DNA of 64,000 bases from Notospermus geniculatus (lineage: Eukaryota > Nemertea > Pilidiophora > Heteronemertea > Lineidae), in NCBI GenBank assembly GCA_002633025.1, contig NMRB01002427.1, positions 43,262 to 107,261 of the forward strand, in the 5' to 3' direction. The position numbers and the translations under genes are program-made. This document shows, piece by piece, positions 1 to 10,769 of the stretch. The notes under the pieces are model-generated. The model did not search any database and was not told where the DNA came from. It saw only the letters and a list, made by a program, of their open reading frames with translations. Every line of letters begins with the position of its first letter. The first letter of the stretch is position 1.

Positions 1-429
1 CCTACGATAGGTATTGCAATGTGCCACCATCGCAGTCCTATCTTCTCTTCCCCTGCCTCCCTGTCCCTTTGCGCCTGTTCAAACCTGGCATTTGCGTCCC
101 TTCGTTTTTGCTCGCAACGAGCTGCTTCCTTCTCATGTTCGGTGATTTTCATCTTGCAAACATCAATGCCCGCTTCCAGGGCAGGAATCTTATCTCGTAC
201 ATCATAAACCTTAGACTGCACGGCCTTTAATTCACCTTTTTTCTGTTCGTAAGCATCGTTAACTCGATCCTTGACGGTGCTGACGGCCATCTTGAATTCT
301 TCCCCGTCTCTCTGAATCGTGCGGACGACAGCCATGGCGTCGTGCCCGCGGCCATTTTGGATGTGGTCGCGAAGGTCGGCCAACATAGATACCAGCTCAT
401 TGTTCCTTTGCCAGGCAGTCACTGCCGTC
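1..429 (-). CDS. Partial exon, coiled-coil protein with start of a hydrophobic segment
   Basis: Reading leftward from 429 the frame stays open to the window edge, about 142 codons. A 3' splice site (ttcatttcag) lies just upstream, so this is an internal or last exon, entered one base before the first whole codon. The product is highly charged and heptad-like, rich in K/E/R/Q (for example EEFKMAVSTVKDRVNDAYEQ and KITEHEKEAARCEQKRRDAN), and so probably a coiled coil. It ends at the edge with WWHIAIPIVG, which looks like the start of a membrane segment. I do not recognise the family. ORFs on the other strand here are shadows. The rest of the gene lies left of the window, and upstream exons on this strand were not found. 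Confidence 0.6.
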
Positions 430-622
430 CTGAAATGAACAGTTTACCTTGACTATTACAAAAATGGCAAATTTCCAAGTGGTATAGATATCATGATGCA
501 CAACTAAATGTCCTATCAAATGCCGCAAACCGCATCGATTTATCACCAGCCGTTTTTGAGAAAATTCGATTTTCCTGTGTCGATTCACTCATTCGAAAGA
601 CTGTACATCTCTTCAGTTTAGG

Positions 623-935
623 CCTGCTTTCCATTGGAGCGTTTTCGTGCGCGGAATTCTGTGCCGAAAAGTCGACCCAATTCATTTTCACTTAGCCGTT
701 TCCATGACCGCGTTTCAGGAATCGCGAGACAAGCGCGAGAGGATCGACTTTCTTTCCTCGGGAGCGAGAGGCCCGCGCGCGGAGAAAAAAGTCAATCTCA
801 AATCGCCTTTTTTTGCTCGCACCTGCCTGCTTTCCATTGGAGCGTTTCCGCGTGCGGAATTCTGTGCGGAAAAGTCGATTCAATCCATTTTCATTGGCTG
901 TTTCCATGAAAGCGTTTTGGCAATCGCGAGATCAG
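623..935. repeat. Two diverged direct repeats, offset 203 bp
   Basis: A block starting cctgctttccattggagcg at 623 recurs at 826, followed by the same order of words (gcggaattctgtg, aaaagtcga, ccattttca, gtttccatga). The repeats are CpG-rich and non-coding. A single N at 942 lies just after the second copy. Confidence 0.6.
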
Positions 936-957
936 CACGAGNATGGATTCTTAGCCT

Positions 958-1112
958 AAAGCTGCTTTTCCACGAGGCGTTTGCGGCCGCGGAATTGGAG
1001 GCGGGCGCGGGTGGAAAAAATCGATCCAACGTAATCCCTTTAGCTGTTTCACCCGCACCCGCTCCCGCCACCGAAACCGCGTCCGCAAACGTTTCGTGGA
1101 AAAGCAGCCTTA
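958..1112. mobile_element. Foldback/MITE-like inverted repeat
   Basis: The left arm (gctgcttttccacgaggcgt, then ttgcgg) is the reverse complement, with few changes, of the right arm ending at about 1112 (ccgcaaacgtttcgtgg, then aaaagcagcc). The centre is also partly self-complementary (gaggcgggcgcgggtg against cacccgcacccgc). There is no ORF. The same opening style (tttccac near the tip) appears in the element at 51970. Confidence 0.55.
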
Positions 1113-1279
1113 GTCCGGCACTTTGACCTTCAGTTCCTCTTTCAACGTAAAATATGAAATGTCTCAACCGTTGTGTCGGATTCTGGAACACTATTCCAGG
1201 AAATAACAATTCCGATTAACAATTCCCGGAAAACTGTCTACCGGGAAGGCTGAAATACATGTAGTCTCATAATGCACTG

Positions 1280-1560
1280 TGGGCAAAATTCGCGCGATTG
1301 AACTTCTTCCAAAAAATTGCGCTGAGAGCAATCATCGCGGAAAGACGCGCGGAAGTTCGCGCGGCCGGTTTTTGGTCGCGTTCGGGTTCGCTTTGTGTCT
1401 GAACGGTGGAACTTCCGCGCGACTTGCCGCAAAATGGCGCGAACGCGGCGCGTCCTGCCAATCTGGGACCTTATTTACGTCGCTCTCGTAACGTTGGCTT
1501 GTTAAGCCCTGGCTTCAGAATCGAACACCTCGGCCGTGATTGGCTATCGGCGTGACGTCA
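1280..1560. promoter_or_regulatory. CpG-rich promoter-like stretch with inverted CCAAT and CRE
   Basis: 1280-1460 is dense in CpG (repeated gcgcg words). Downstream are an inverted CCAAT box (gattggct, 1538-1545) and a perfect palindromic CRE (tgacgtca, 1553-1560), 7 bp apart. This pairing is typical of animal promoters. It could serve the minus-strand gene that exits at the left edge, but no first exon could be tied to it. Confidence 0.3.
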
Positions 1561-1695
1561 TACCCAATTCGAAATTTGAAATACCCAGGAAAATGGATTA
1601 AAATATGGTCTATTTTATTTTATTTTTCATATCATATTAAACATTATTCTTTCTGATGATAGACATAAGTGTTCATAATACGGTTTAATGAAAAT

Positions 1696-2330
1696 GGGTC
1701 ATTCCACTTCAACTCAACCAGTCAGCCCACCCGACCGACTCAGAATTAGTTGTGTACAAGTATAGAAATGTACATGTAGAGTAATGAAACAGTTTGTGGC
1801 GAATGACCTCAAACCATTATGCCTTATCTTGTAAGCACATGTTAATCTTCACATCACTGAACCATTTCTATCTCTAAAACGGGGAAAACACCTCTCCAAT
1901 TTTTTTTATATAATGAAGCTGATGCAAAGACTCATCTGTATAAAAAATTTCAATTTTTTTTATTCTGAGGGTCCGAAAAAAGGGTTTCAAAAAAGGGTTA
2001 ACCCCAATTATTTCTCAAACTGTTAACGGTACGAAAATTTCGATTGCTGATTCGGAATCTACGTAAAAAACACTCCAGGACACCAATTTTGGTGATTATA
2101 GAACTTTCGATAGTGGAGATATACATGTAACGGTTTTTGCGTTTCCCAAGGTGGGCGTGGCATTTTGGTTGCCAATGCCAACGGATGGCCATAACTTCCT
2201 TAATAATTGGAGTTGACACGAAATATTTGGGACTTTTTAGTTTCATATCAACACCTATCCACAGCATAAACATAACAAAATTCTGAGTCGGTCAGGTGGG
2301 CTGACTGGTTGAGTTGACGTGGAATGACCC
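1696..2330. mobile_element. 635-bp non-autonomous element with 52-bp terminal inverted repeats
   Basis: 1696-1747 and 2279-2330 are inverted copies (gggtcattccacttcaac... against ...gttgacgtggaatgaccc) with very few mismatches. A possible 4-bp target duplication, aaat, flanks both ends. The interior is AT-rich and has no coding frame that looks real. Confidence 0.75.
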
Positions 2331-3321
2331 AAATATATTTTTTTTACAATCATTTACTGTAACCGAGGTTGAAATAAGCGTTGGGGCCGATTTGCCAAGA
2401 ATCTTGGAAGGGAATCCAGGGTCTAACGATCGAAGCCGATAATGACCTCGTCCCAAGGCAAAAGCAGAAGAAATTTCGAGTTAGATGCTGGGGACGAGGT
2501 TGCGCTTTCCCGACACGTTGCTTTTGCGCCAGTCTGTCACTGAAGGTAGGCCCCAGTGTATCACCGCCCTAAGGTCTAGGCCCTAGATTTGTCTGCACTA
2601 TCTGCACAGCCAGAGTGACAAAACGAAAGTCCTGTGCATGTAAAATCAATCTTGGCCCAGCAGGCACGTCTTCGTCACCTGCGTTGAGGAAGTTCCAGAG
2701 AACCCACTCGTTTCATCAATCAAGTATCAAGACAACGGATTATTTACTTACGCGTTTGATCCGCCAATGTTTCTGCTGGTGTTGCTTCTTCCCGCCATCA
2801 TCTCCACTAATCGAGTGATTCAGAAGAATGAAAGTTGGTATTTCCACAGTCGCGTATTCCTCAAAATGCTATCAGATGATTTTTCGAGACGATGGTAGGC
2901 CTATATGTAAATCATTCGGAACGACCTGAGGCGAACTGCTTATCTATCCACTGGGCGGCGCATTTCACCTCTCGGACACAAGCAACCTCGTCCCCAGAGG
3001 TATAGTTCGCTCAGACAACCTCGGACCACTCGCTCACTAACCCCTGGAATCAGCTTCGGTTGCTAATCCAGGAATCTTGGACTAAGTATAGGTGGCAGCA
3101 CGAGTCAAAATAATCAATTTGAAATACTAACCAGTGCTTTTTAAAATTCTTTTTACAAAAAATCATCAAACCTGGATATAGATAACCTTCTGGTTTGATC
3201 CAAAATAAGCCTGGTGGCGANAATCACGTGCGTTAAATCCAAAGCTGATGCCAGGGGTTAGTGACGCGACCGCCATATTGTCAGAAAGCGAACGACCCCT
3301 GGGAACGAGGTTGGGACACAA
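2331..3321. other. No gene seen; fragments of 'ctggggacgagg' repeat
   Basis: A ctggggacgaggttgcg word near 2490 is inverted near 2983-3000 (caacctcgtccccag), and variants recur at 2442 and 3300. This suggests old inverted-repeat elements whose ends I cannot define. A single N is at 3221. Confidence 0.3.
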
Positions 3322-3482
3322 GTCCAAGGCACCCATGTTGTTGTCAACAAACCCACGTGACCGACCGTGGAACTATTTTCGCCGAATTTTTGCCTACTAA
3401 GATATCCAACCTTTCCTGGATAAGTTGAGGCATATTATATATAAACTTACCGGTCACCCAATCTGCCAATTATTGATCAATA
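3322..3482. repeat. Dispersed duplicate block, copy 1
   Basis: This 161-bp block is almost identical to 5919-6081. It contains an E-box (cacgtg), a TATA-like run (attatatataaa) and, on the minus strand, a consensus 5' splice site (gtaagttt). Its ends are abrupt and the flanks differ, so it is a duplicated segment rather than a chance match. Confidence 0.75.
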
Positions 3483-3583
3483 ACGCAACGTTTTTGTGTG
3501 ACCTATTTCGTTCATGCGCAGGGTGTGATGAGGCGACCGCATCCAAACCACCAGAAACGCATTGAAATCGTTGCGCATTCAAA

Positions 3584-3665
3584 ATGGCTGCCTTGGAATT
3601 GTGTCCGAGGGGAAAGGCGAGTGTCTACGGAAATTGCCGAGCAGTTGCCTTCGGAAGTTCCGAAT
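3584..3665 (+). CDS. Candidate first coding exon, unknown product
   Basis: An ATG in a good context (tcaaaatggctgcc, which is also a YY1-like initiator word) opens a frame MAALELCPRGKASVYGNCRA..., ending at a 5' splice site (gtatgt) at 3666. Without splicing the frame stops three codons later. I do not recognise the protein and cannot find its next exon. The terminal exon at 11951 is on the same strand and could belong to it or to the exon at 7701. Short exons like this arise by chance, so this is tentative. Confidence 0.35.
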
Positions 3666-4810
3666 GTATGTAAATGGGTAAGGGACCGTCTCAAAAATAC
3701 CTTGAAGTCAAAGAATTTTTTTCACCGGGGGGGGGGGGGAGGGGGGGCTAAATTCATGGTCGCCATTTCAGTTTTTGAAAAAAAAATTGGCTTCATGGAA
3801 TTTCTAAAAAAATACATTGACATTTTGAAATTCCTATTTTCATGACACCTTGCATTATGTGTGACAGGAATCCAAGTCACCCTGGAATCTAAGTCCGGTT
3901 TTATTGTTCAGCGAGGGATTAGAATATATGGCTATAGACACCATGACCATTCGAGTGGGCTATTGTTTGGCAGACTTGCATGCTAGGACGTTGATTCCTG
4001 TCACACCTGTACGTCAGCCGTATTGAGAATTCAATATTACATAATTTACATAAAATTTCCAAGTGACGTCACTCCACAAATGGCGGCCAATACTAGTCGT
4101 TATATATCGGTATTGTACAGATTCTAAATGGCTGCTGGCTGTTGACGAGGCTTGCTGAACCAACCTCGAGCAGAAAACCTGTTTGCCTTTTATTGGACAA
4201 TGGCGAGTTGTATAAAATGAAAATAAACCAACTTTATTTAAAAAAAAACAAGTTTCTTTTTTAAAAGTTTTTTTCCACTCGGCTAAACAAATGAAACAGT
4301 GACTAGAAAAAACCAAGTTTAAAGCGAATTGATAGCGGATTTTATTTACATTTGGCTGGTGTTTGTAAAATTCAGCCAATCAGAATGCACGAAAATTTCT
4401 TTGTTGACATTCTGGAAAAGTGGACCACATGGACCACACTAGGCAGGAGAGGGCTTAAGGCAGGGGGAGAGTGTCTTTTTTCTTTTTATGTATTCCTGTG
4501 GGCTTTCTGCGGGGTTATGGGTGAAATAGGGGGGCTTATTCGGCCCCGCCGATGCTACTGGAAAAACGCCCCTTTACCCGCAATTTTTGGTACGCTGATG
4601 TGCAACACACTTTATGGGGAGTGACCCCCCTCCGGGAACACCACCTTATGCTCGACCCCCCCCCCTCCGGATCCGCCTAGGCCTACACAGATGATTTCAG
4701 AAGTGTGTATACACAAAAGAAACTGCACAGCATCACAGGTGATATTTGAATAGGCCTACTACCGGTACGTCTTAGTTTTTTACTTATAACATCTATGTTT
4801 CATGCCACCC
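3666..4810. other. No gene seen
   Basis: A G-homopolymer run interrupted by one A sits at about 3728-3748 and C-runs near 4660. ORFs here have no protein-like composition and no supporting splice sites. Confidence 0.4.
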
Positions 4811-4905
4811 TTAAAGGACCACAGTGTTCCTTCCCAATCCTGCGTTACACCTACCCGCGTTAAGGGAGACCTCTATTGACGACTAGGTAAACTATGCTAC
4901 TACGT
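4811..4905. repeat. TTAAAGGACCACAGT repeat, copy 1
   Basis: The block ttaaaggaccacagtgttcc followed by cccaatcctgcgttacacct and gggagacctctattgacgac matches 57873-57975. The opening resembles the terminal repeat of the TTAA-flanked element at 62202-62480 (ttaaagccccacagtattg), so these may be one TTAA-target superfamily. Confidence 0.65.
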
Positions 4906-5918
4906 GCATTGTAGTGTAATCATACATTCTCCAACACTGGGGCGAAAGGCTTCACTACAGTATTGGAGAACGGGTACGGTGGCGCCGGCTGTCGACAGAA
5001 AGTGGCAATACCGTGGTGCTTTAATTTGCTGATATAACCGCCCGTAGACCATGCTCGAACTTTCGTTTACGATGTTTGTCGACAATTACCGAAGATGACC
5101 GAGTCGGCCATCAGCGTTTGACGCATGGGACGGGACGCTGAAGTACAAGTGCGTGCAAATTCCCGATTTACTGGTTTTAAAAGTAAACTTTTGCCACTCA
5201 AACACCACTTGTGGATTCAAAACATGCATTTCAAGTGAGCAAAATTAGTTTAGACGTGTGTTAATGTTGTAAAATCAGCATTTTTAATGTTTTGAATGGC
5301 ATGCTTGCTTGATGTGTGACATCCCCCCCGCCGCGGCATGCCGGCCCCATGCAATGCCAATGCAGGCATCAGCTGTGCATGGGCACGTGGGCCATTATGG
5401 TGCCATACAATGCATCCCCAAACAATAGGCCTTGCCCGCTATTCTATTGTAAGGTTGTAGCCTATATCCGAATGGTCATGGTCTCTCTAGCTAGCCATTG
5501 TATTGTAATCCCCTGCTGAACAAGAAATGGGCATGGCAAGACTGGACTTTGATTCAGTCAGTAACGTCAGGTGATCGCGGTTCGCCACGTTTTGACGTCA
5601 CCGCGGGCCCGATTTTTGTCACTTATCTTTGACCTACGATAATTACGTGTTTAATTTATGAAATTGAAAAAAAAACACCACAGCATGTTTGACTTGTGTA
5701 TCCTCGTTTACCCCATGTGACTTTGACCCCATTTTTGTTGCAACAACGTCGTGATGCTGTAAACTATCCGGGGCGACTGTTTCGGCAAGCGCCGGATGCG
5801 CTCCGTAGGGGGGTATCGCGGTTCGCAGCCGCGGAGGATATGGAAATAGTTCGGCCGTATGTTGGCAGAGTCAGTATAGCGTAACGTAGTGGAGCACTGA
5901 CCTCTGCGAAGGAGTGTG
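4906..5918. other. No gene seen
   Basis: Mixed-composition intergenic or intronic sequence. The 119-residue minus ORF at 5708-6067 runs into the duplicated block at 5919 and is not supported as a gene. Confidence 0.35.
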
Positions 5919-6081
5919 GTCCAAGGCACCCATGTTGTTGTCAACAAACCCACGTGACCGACCGTGGAACTATTTTCGCCGAATTTTTGCCTACTGAAGA
6001 TATCCAACCTTTCCTGGATAAGTTGAGGCATGTTATATATAAACTTACCGGTCACCCAATCTGCCAATTATTGATCAATAA
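5919..6081. repeat. Dispersed duplicate block, copy 2
   Basis: Near-identical to 3322-3482, with one small insertion (actgaag for actaag). It is followed by unrelated sequence and a short tatacgg array. Confidence 0.75.
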
Positions 6082-6102
6082 GGCTTCCTGTACATAGAAG
6101 TA

Positions 6103-6144
6103 TACGGTATTCGGTATACTCTATACGGTATACGGTATACGGAC
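6103..6144. repeat. Short tatacggtat tandem repeat
   Basis: Imperfect repeats of a 7-bp unit, tatacgg/tattcgg, about six units. Confidence 0.7.
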
Positions 6145-6923
6145 ACGGCGATTTATATAGGATATACGCTGGGCTGAACTCGGGAGCTGGTCGTTCAATA
6201 TGCATTGACGGAATGTACTAAGTCATGTAGAGGATGTGTCAGGACGTTTTTTGCACCCATCCCCCGAGTGACCGAGAAAGAGTTAGCATTTTGGGGACAC
6301 TCTGTAAAATATTTGCTTTGCTGAATTATCGAACCTGAACTTTGTTTCACAATTATATACTAGCGATACCACTATTTACTTCGATTTTGATTGCCGGGAA
6401 TATATTTCTGCTGAAAAATCAACGAAAATATTATTTAGAAATGAGTAAACTGACCAATCTATGCCTATTCTCCCGACCACGGTCAGTATACGCAGAGGAA
6501 AAATCGTGCAAGCGCGATTCCTTGTATACGCGAATAGCGTGCACCGTTCCGCGTATAGCGCTATGTAACCCGCTCTTTAGTTTGAAATAAACTTGTTCGT
6601 TTCCATTCAGAATGCAAATCTAGCTCCCGTCGGTGCTTGGAAAAACCTCAGTGTTATTTAAAGTGAATAATTTTGACCGGGCGGCAGTTTTTTTGACGGG
6701 GCGGCGGATTTTTAGACCGGGTGCTGAGATCAATCCTGCGTTTTACAACGGGTGCCGCGCCCGTTCTGTTACACTAGTGGAGAACCCTGGAGGGGGCGTA
6801 TGCCCCCACGCGCGACGCCCCCTGGATCTGGCCCTGAGCCTTTGCATGTTTTGCGGATGACTGAACGGCCAGGCCGGAAACAAAAATGGTTAACATGTGA
6901 TAGGTCATATTTCGGACTCATAT
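6145..6923. other. No gene seen; degraded repeat with palindromic GC stretch
   Basis: 6655-6840 has words seen in old non-autonomous elements (accgggcggcag, gacggggcggcgg, gagggggcgtatgccccc). No coding frame is convincing. Confidence 0.3.
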
Positions 6924-7296
6924 GCCGTGTTCACACTAGGGTTTTATATCGAATCGAATTCGCAATAAAGGCTAAATCCGAACACATCACACTCAATGCG
7001 AAATAGATCACTTTTATACCGATTTAACCAAACCGATATTTGAATCGGTTTTGATTCGCATTTAGCCAAATAGAAATAGTTATGTACTGCACAGTATACA
7101 TGTACATTCAACATGTTCAATTTAGGCCTAACGTCATGACGTAGTTTATTTCGGGTTGAGTGTGACACGTCTTGTTTCGAATTCGAAATCGGTTTAGTTG
7201 TACATTGTAGTGTGACCCGACCCGGCGTAACCAAATCGATTTCCGTATTTCGATTTACGGAAACCGATTTCGATTCGCAATAGGTGTGAACGCAGC
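6924..7296. mobile_element. MITE-like element, about 373 bp
   Basis: The left end gccgtgttcacactagg... then cgaatcgaattcgcaat is mirrored at the right end (cgattcgcaataggtgtgaa, then cgcag). The interior is built of short palindromic words around cgaattcg and aaccgattt. No ORF of its own. Confidence 0.6.
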
Positions 7297-7559
7297 AATG
7301 ACATACTTGGAATTCCATTCATAAACTGTAGTGCTGCCGCCATACGGGAAATAGAGGAACTATCGATGTGCAGTACTGCAGAGCACGCGTACATCGCTTT
7401 AATCAGTGTTGTCGCTAACAGCCGGGAACCGGGCGAAAAGCCCGCCTGGAAAGACTTGCGTGCCCGGCTGAGAAAATCTGGCAAATCAAAGAAACATTTC
7501 AGAAACTTGTTTTCCCGTTTCCCCCTGGCATTCCGTCACAATGTTCATTCTTACTTATT

Positions 7560-7700
7560 TGATGAAATAAAGCCAGTAACGGCAAGTCGCAATTCGCCTT
7601 CACGTGTTCTCAATGCCTGCCGCGCCCGACCGCTGCTCGCTTCCCGCCAATTCCACGCCCAGGGCACTCGTGGTCATTCTGATTTCGACGAGGCATCATC
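7560..7700 (+). promoter_or_regulatory. Promoter-like stretch before the 7701 ATG
   Basis: CpG-rich, with an E-box (cacgtg, about 7601), a CCAAT word (cgccaattc) and GC-rich words (ccacgccc). No TATA box is evident. Confidence 0.3.
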
Positions 7701-7767
7701 ATGAGCTGGCAGCCGCCGCCAAAACGCGGTCGCCTAACCTTCACGGCTTCTTTGGAACCTGTTCAGT
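7701..7767 (+). CDS. Candidate first coding exon, unknown product
   Basis: ATG (catcatcatgagc) opens MSWQPPPKRGRLTFTASLEPVQ and reaches a 5' splice site (gtatgt) at 7768. Without splicing the frame stops within three codons. A promoter-like CpG-rich region lies directly upstream. The family is not recognised. The terminal exon at 11951-12103 lies downstream on the same strand and is the best candidate partner, but no intermediate exon was identified. Confidence 0.4.
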
Positions 7768-8386
7768 GTATGTAATTATCGTCCACTAACTGACGAAATC
7801 GCCATGAACGCGGGAACACGTGCGCTCTCCCTCCGACAGCCACGCCGGCCGCAGTCTACACGACTCCACTTCAAAATGAAAATCAATAATTTATGCGCAA
7901 TCCACATTATGTATTCACGTCTCTTCGCGCCATATTCGCACCCTTCTTTCTGATTGGTACATCAACTCCAGTCGTGAACAGTGATGAATGGAATAGTAGC
8001 GTAACTGTGACCATATTTGGCACAGCCTCTGACGTCACACACTCGGCCAATCAATCGGCAATTTCCGTCAGTATTCGTGCCAAGTGACCAACTTGTAACA
8101 TGTGTAATGGCCGCCGCTCAGTTCGATTTTTGATCGCAAATGCCGGGAAATTGGGTCTTTTAATCCTCCAGTTTTCACCCTCCCTCATGCTCCCCCCGGT
8201 CGCGCTGCGCGCTCCCTGAGCCGGCCTTTGGCCGTCTTCTGCTATTTCCCTCCAAGGTCGCTCTAATCCCCGGTGTTGGCACAAAGTTTTACAGCTGTTT
8301 TTCTGCCGCATTGGGAGCCGTACGGAACTAGTTTTCGGGGGTCTGAAATGCCAGGAAATCGCATCTAGGGTCATGTGAATTAAACA
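7768..8386. other. No gene seen; possible intron of the 7701 gene
   Basis: 8101-8350 holds GC-rich repeat-like sequence (ggtcgcgctgcgcgctcc). Nothing exon-like was found. Confidence 0.3.
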
Positions 8387-9320
8387 TTTTTAGCTCACTG
8401 GGGTGAGCTATTACGATGGTGCAGCGTCTGTCGTCTGTCGTCGTCCGTTAGCCGGGCACGTTTCGTAACCGCTGGCAATGGCTGGAGCTATTGACAATGA
8501 TTGATCTGAAACTTGGTACATATATACCCCTAGGTCAGATGACCCACCACACCAAGTTTCGGTCCGATTCGACTCTCAGTTTGGCCACCAGGTGGCGGAA
8601 ACCAAAAACACAAAAAGTGCAATAACTCCTGAACTAATGACTAGATCATCTCCAAATTTTTATCATAGGTGTAGCTAATAAGGATACATAACATATATTA
8701 GAACGGGTTTTTGATTTGACCTATTTTTCAAGGTCACAGAGGTCAAAGTTCGACAAAAGTGACGAACCTGCCACAGTTTGTCATTATTTCACCGAGCGAC
8801 TTTATGTCTTGCATAAACATGCATTGGAGCGGTACATGTACCTTAAAAAATACCAAGTTTCGGCCCGATCGGACATCCAATATGGCCGCCAGGTGGCGTA
8901 ACCCGAAAATAATCAAAGTGCTGTAACTCAGGAATGACTTGACCCAAAGCACCCCAATGTGCTATGTGGCCCCCTGCAGATGACCTTTATGTCCATGTGA
9001 AGTTTCGGCCTGATCGGACATCCAATATGGCCGCCAGGTGGCGTAACCCGAAAATAATCAAAGTGCTGTAACTCAGGAACGACTTGACCCAAAGCGCTCC
9101 AATGTGCTATGTGGCCACCTGCAGTTGACCTTTATGTGCACGTGAAGTTCCAGCCCGATCGGTCATCCAATATGGCCGCCAGGTGGCATAACCCAAAAAT
9201 CATCAAAGTCCTACCTGGGAATGACTTGACCCAGATTCCTCATAACTGATATGTACCTCCCTCTATCATTAGACTACTATGTCCAACCCAGTGAGCACAT
9301 GGTCCATGGACCATTTCATT
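8387..9320 (+). mobile_element. 'Tttttagctcacc / CGTCGT' repeat family, copy C1 (near full length)
   Basis: Starts tttttagctcactggggtga, then a cgtcgtccgt-rich head, a middle with 'gatctgaaacttggtacata' wording, then three tandem units of exactly 145 bp, each with the core ccgccaggtggc (8886, 9031, 9176). Ends gagcacatggtccatgga then ccatttcatt. No protein is encoded, and I see no target duplication. Further copies are at 12263, 15480, 16615, 17631 and 43979. Its mechanism of spread is unknown from sequence alone. Confidence 0.75.
8728..8752 (+). promoter_or_regulatory. Nuclear-receptor-like half-site cluster inside C1
   Basis: tcaAGGTCAcagAGGTCA followed by aAGTTCG. This gives an extended half-site (tcaaggtca, ERR/SF-1 style), a perfect DR3, and a third half-site at DR1 spacing. 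The same array occurs in C2 at about 12566. Binding is inferred only from the motif. Confidence 0.35.
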
Positions 9321-10644
9321 CTAAGTGCGAGGGGGGACACCCCCCTCGCGCACCCCCACCGCTCGCTCGTACTCGCGGCGGGCGCGCTATGCGCGCCACC
9401 GGCTGTAATACTTCAAGCCCCGTCTGTCAGATTCCTTAGCGACAACACTGTTTAATGGATGAAGAAATTATCGATCCCCAACCTGTGTTAATTTCATACT
9501 TTGGCATGGTATTCCAACTTTTTGTGCGCAGTTTGAACAGCAATAGGTGGTAATGATTCTCGCAGCCATGCTTGTCGTGCCGACCTGCCGATACTAGCCG
9601 GAGATTGTCGATTATACCGAATTGCGTTATCCGGGTCTCTCCAGCTGTTCGGATCTTGAAGATGATCGATAACCTGTTTCCTTCATCTGGTGCTCACCAG
9701 TCTATCTGGCCTGACGGCCATCTAGCCTGGTTCGAATCCATCACATTTCCCGTTTCTGAGGGGGTGAGAGCCTCAGCCAATCATCAGGGCGCGAAGGAAA
9801 ATCGACGCGCCAATCAAAATCCATGTTACGAATGCGAGCTTGAAGAGCGTGAAGAGCAAAGAAAGTGTCCAACGGTGATTTGTTTCGCGAGTTCTGATTG
9901 GCTCGGAGGCGGGGTCAAGTAGGGGTCAGGTTCATTAATAATTTATGCATTAACGGAAAAGATGACAGGATTCGGACAAGGCTAAAGATGGAATCGATAG
10001 CCTTGTTTGGACAAGATGGTTTCCTTGGGCGTCAGCGCCACCGTCGGAGCCCATGGAACCAGGTTAGACTATGTCGAATAAAGCGAGGGAGATTTCTTGA
10101 AAATGTTGTTAGTGTTTCGGGGTGATTTTCAACCCCTCACTACAGACATGTGTGCATAAAACCATGCTTCCTATGTTAATTCTTCTATGTTAAAACAACC
10201 CAAATGACCTGTGCCAGAGTTTCCAAATACTATTCTGAGAAAGTGTACACATTTGAAGAAGGCCTATTTTCGAGAAAAGCACAAAAACACAAAGTTACCT
10301 TTTGACATGTTTAATAACTCGGTCAAAACTGCACTGATTTCCATGAAATATTCGCAGCATTCGCAGAGAAACTGCTATCAACATGAAAACATCACACCAC
10401 CTTGAAACATATCTGACTAATCTATACTATAATGGACGGTAGCCATGTTGGATTTTGTTATCAACCTGAGTTGACCTGTCTATCTGCTATACCTTGCCAT
10501 GTAATGACTGTACACAGTTACGGTGGACCGGACTCTCTGCCCTATCTCCTCCTTAGTTAGGGCTTGAATCCTACGAAGAGCGGCCTATGTGTACAGTACA
10601 ATAGGAGGAGTGTGTTTTATTACGCAATTTTGGTTTTAAAAGTT
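9321..10644. other. No confident gene; possible promoter and exon fragments
   Basis: 9325-9410 is GC-rich repeat sequence. A minus-strand ATG at about 9570 (agcatggctgcgag) opens about 33 codons without a good donor. A plus-strand ATG at 9988 runs about 26 codons to caggttaga. Neither is firm. 9906-10640 shows nothing else. Confidence 0.25.
9777..9901. promoter_or_regulatory. Cluster of three CCAAT boxes
   Basis: CCAATCA at 9777, CCAATCA at 9810 and the inverted form (tgattgg) at 9896-9901. Multiple NF-Y-type boxes within about 120 bp are characteristic of animal promoters and could drive transcription either way. Confidence 0.35.
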
Positions 10645-10714
10645 AATAAACAAGAAGTCAATCTCCAGAATTCACGAAAATTCGTGAATTCTGGAGATTG
10701 ACTTCTTGTTTATT
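10645..10714. repeat. Perfect 34-bp-arm palindrome
   Basis: Arms 10645-10678 and 10681-10714 are exact reverse complements separated by two bases. The short direct words ttggttttaaaagt lie outside at about 10630 and 10753. As RNA it would form a long uninterrupted hairpin. Confidence 0.9.
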
Positions 10715-10769
10715 ATCATTTAGTGTGTCAATTTTGTGCTTTTTGTACCCTGTTTGGTTTTAAAAGTGA

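Noticed and set aside
5708-6067. 119-residue minus ORF
   Set aside because: It runs through the duplicated block 5919-6081, has no protein-like composition and no homologous frame in the other copy.
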